The notes under the pieces are model-generated. The model was given only the letters and a program-made list of their open reading frames with translations, searched no databases and was not told the DNA's origin. 64,000 bases of DNA, from the NCBI GenBank assembly GCA_949752735.1, contig OX457043.1:45449753-45513752 (forward strand), read 5' to 3'. Source of the stretch: Lumbricus terrestris. Its lineage: Eukaryota > Annelida > Clitellata > Crassiclitellata > Lumbricidae. A program made the position numbers and the translations under genes. Positions within the stretch are counted from its first letter, which is position 1. Every line of letters starts with the position of its first letter. Positions 62,679 to 64,000 of this stretch are shown here, one piece after another.

Positions 62679-63188
62679 ATGGAGGACGAGGTCCTAGCGT
62701 CGCCTGGTCCTGGCAGGGGCCACGGCCAGCCCTCAGTGCCCAGTCCTCCCTCGTCCAGCCACGCAGGCCTCCGTCGGCCTGACCCCTCGGACCCCGATCG
62801 CCATCACCTCTCGGCTGCCCCGTCCGTTCCTCCTCGTCGCAGCTCTCCTCTCCTCCATCCACAAGACTCTCTCAGGCGATCCCAACTGGAGGCCACTCCC
62901 TCTCTTACCCAGTTCCTCACGGACCGCCACGACCCATCGGCCATGGCTGTGCTCAACGTTGGCGGGGAGAGGCATGAGGTTCCGTGGAGGGTTCTGGAAC
63001 GACTTCCGAGGTCCCGACTCGGTCGGCTGAGCCAGTGTGCGACGCACGACGCCATTTTGGATCTGTGTGATGATTATGGAAGGCATGGAAGCGATGGAAA
63101 GATGGAGTTCTTCTTTGATCGACATCCAAGGTCGTTCATATCAATCATGAACTTCTACCGAACTGGAAAAATGCAGTTCGTCGATGAG
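62679..63188 (+). CDS. Shab/Kv2-type voltage-gated potassium channel, first coding exon
   Basis: Encodes the cytoplasmic N-terminus of a delayed-rectifier K+ channel subunit. The likely start is ATG 62679 ([12 protein letters not shown]), just after an acceptor-like ATGCAG at 62667-62672; an in-frame ATG also lies at 62667. Residues 1-88 are Pro/Ser/His-rich and poorly conserved. From residue 91 comes the T1 (BTB-like) tetramerisation domain: [59 protein letters not shown] and KMQFVDE. The CxTHDxxLxxCDDY and FDRHP-x-F-x-S-I-x-NFYRTGK blocks are those of Shab/Kv2 rather than Shaker, Shaw or Shal. Donor GATGAG|GTATCA ends the exon in phase 0 after 170 codons. The zinc site, S1-S6 and pore lie right of the window. 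The loop GRHGSDGKM is a few residues longer than I recall for the family. Confidence 0.92.
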
Positions 63189-63327
63189 GTATCATAATAA
63201 TATATTGGTTATTTTTTAATTATTGTATTATGGTGATTGTTACAACAGAACATTATTATTATCATCGTTGTAGTCGTTGTAATAATAGGCTATTAGTAAT
63301 TATTATTAATACGCAACTCGTTATTGC

Positions 63328-63328
63328 T

Positions 63329-63418
<90 letters not shown>

Positions 63419-63445
63419 GTAATAACAATAATAATAATAATAAAA
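63328..63445. repeat. (AAT)n microsatellite
   Basis: About 37 AAT triplets in the Kv-like intron, about 140 bp past the donor. Confidence 0.95.
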
Positions 63446-63589
63446 TAACGATAATAATAATATTGTTATTATTATCGTTATTGCTTTCCTTGGTTTTAAT
63501 TTTATTGCTGATTATTTCACTATGATTATTATAATTATTCTTATTTCAAATACTATTAGTCTAATGTTTGTTGTTTTTACAATTACAAC

Positions 63590-63751
63590 AACAACAGCAG
63601 CATCAGCAATTACTACTACTGCTGCTGCTGCCATACAACAACAACTACTACAGTAACAACAACTATCACTCTTACTTTAGTTTAACTATTACTACTGCTG
63701 CTGCTGCTGTTACTGCTGCTGCCGCTGTTTCTAGTTTCTACTACTACAACG

Positions 63752-63812
<61 letters not shown>

Positions 63813-63815
63813 GGA
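63590..63815. repeat. (ACT)n/(CTG)n-rich triplet repeats
   Basis: CTG, ACA and ACT triplets, ending in a pure ACT run of about 60 bp (63751-63811). Confidence 0.9.
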
Positions 63816-64000
63816 ATTGAAACCGTTGACGGAGCAATCAGTTCTCTGTTATCTCCCGATTTTTGACGATGCAGAAGTCAAGAAGGTTGATAATTAATGA
63901 AAGCCCATCGTGGTTTACTGGATCCAGAGATTCAAATGAAATGCACGGCGTATTCTCGGTTGCTGGTCCCAGATGAAACATTCTTCCACCGAACATCAGA

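Overview
The window is eukaryotic nuclear DNA from an animal. Its genes are split by introns with canonical splice sites, and most of the sequence is intergenic or intronic. Transposon remnants and microsatellites fill much of it. The protein families, the abundance of short retroelement tails joined to tetranucleotide repeats, and frequent TAGGCCTA-like words suggest a marine invertebrate deuterostome. An echinoderm is my guess, with low confidence.

Three host genes are recognisable. (1) The 5' part of an L-type voltage-gated calcium channel (Cav1, CACNA1C/D/S-like) lies on the minus strand. Three exons are seen: 10960-11569 (N-terminus to start of IS1), 8563-8668 (IS1) and 1004-1143 (IS2-IS3). 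The gene continues to the left of the window, and its first exon was not found. (2) A complete CFAP52 (WDR16) gene lies on the minus strand, 53437 down to 36991. Twelve coding exons join in frame to a predicted 629-residue WD40 protein of the ciliary doublet microtubule. Exon 5 is present as two tandem 100-bp copies that look mutually exclusive. (3) The first coding exon of a Shab/Kv2-type potassium channel (KCNB-like) lies on the plus strand, 62679-63188, with most of the T1 tetramerisation domain. The gene continues to the right.

The region between Cav1 and CFAP52 (12-37 kb) is mobile-element territory. It holds a 3.85-kb Ty1/copia element (30266-34111) with near-identical LTRs and a perfect 5-bp target duplication, but a truncated reverse transcriptase. 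Many short hAT-like inverted-repeat elements carry clear 8-bp target duplications, one nested inside another. There are also LINE 3' fragments and tRNA-derived SINE pieces. One SINE family shares its 3' tail with the LINE at 5-6 kb. The CFAP52 introns carry further hAT, SINE and LINE copies and a 1-kb ATC/ACC array.

The most unusual observations are in CFAP52: the duplicated exon 5; a GC-AG intron after exon 3; an intron-11 array in which the exon/intron boundary, including the 5' splice site, is repeated about 16 times; and transposons and repeats that abut several splice sites. Other notable items are a perfect 29-bp hairpin at 57.8 kb, RFX X-box-like sites, and a candidate orphan coding exon at 22.6 kb. 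The many long low-complexity reading frames (His, Ser, Met, Ile or Asn runs) are translations of microsatellites and are not annotated as genes.
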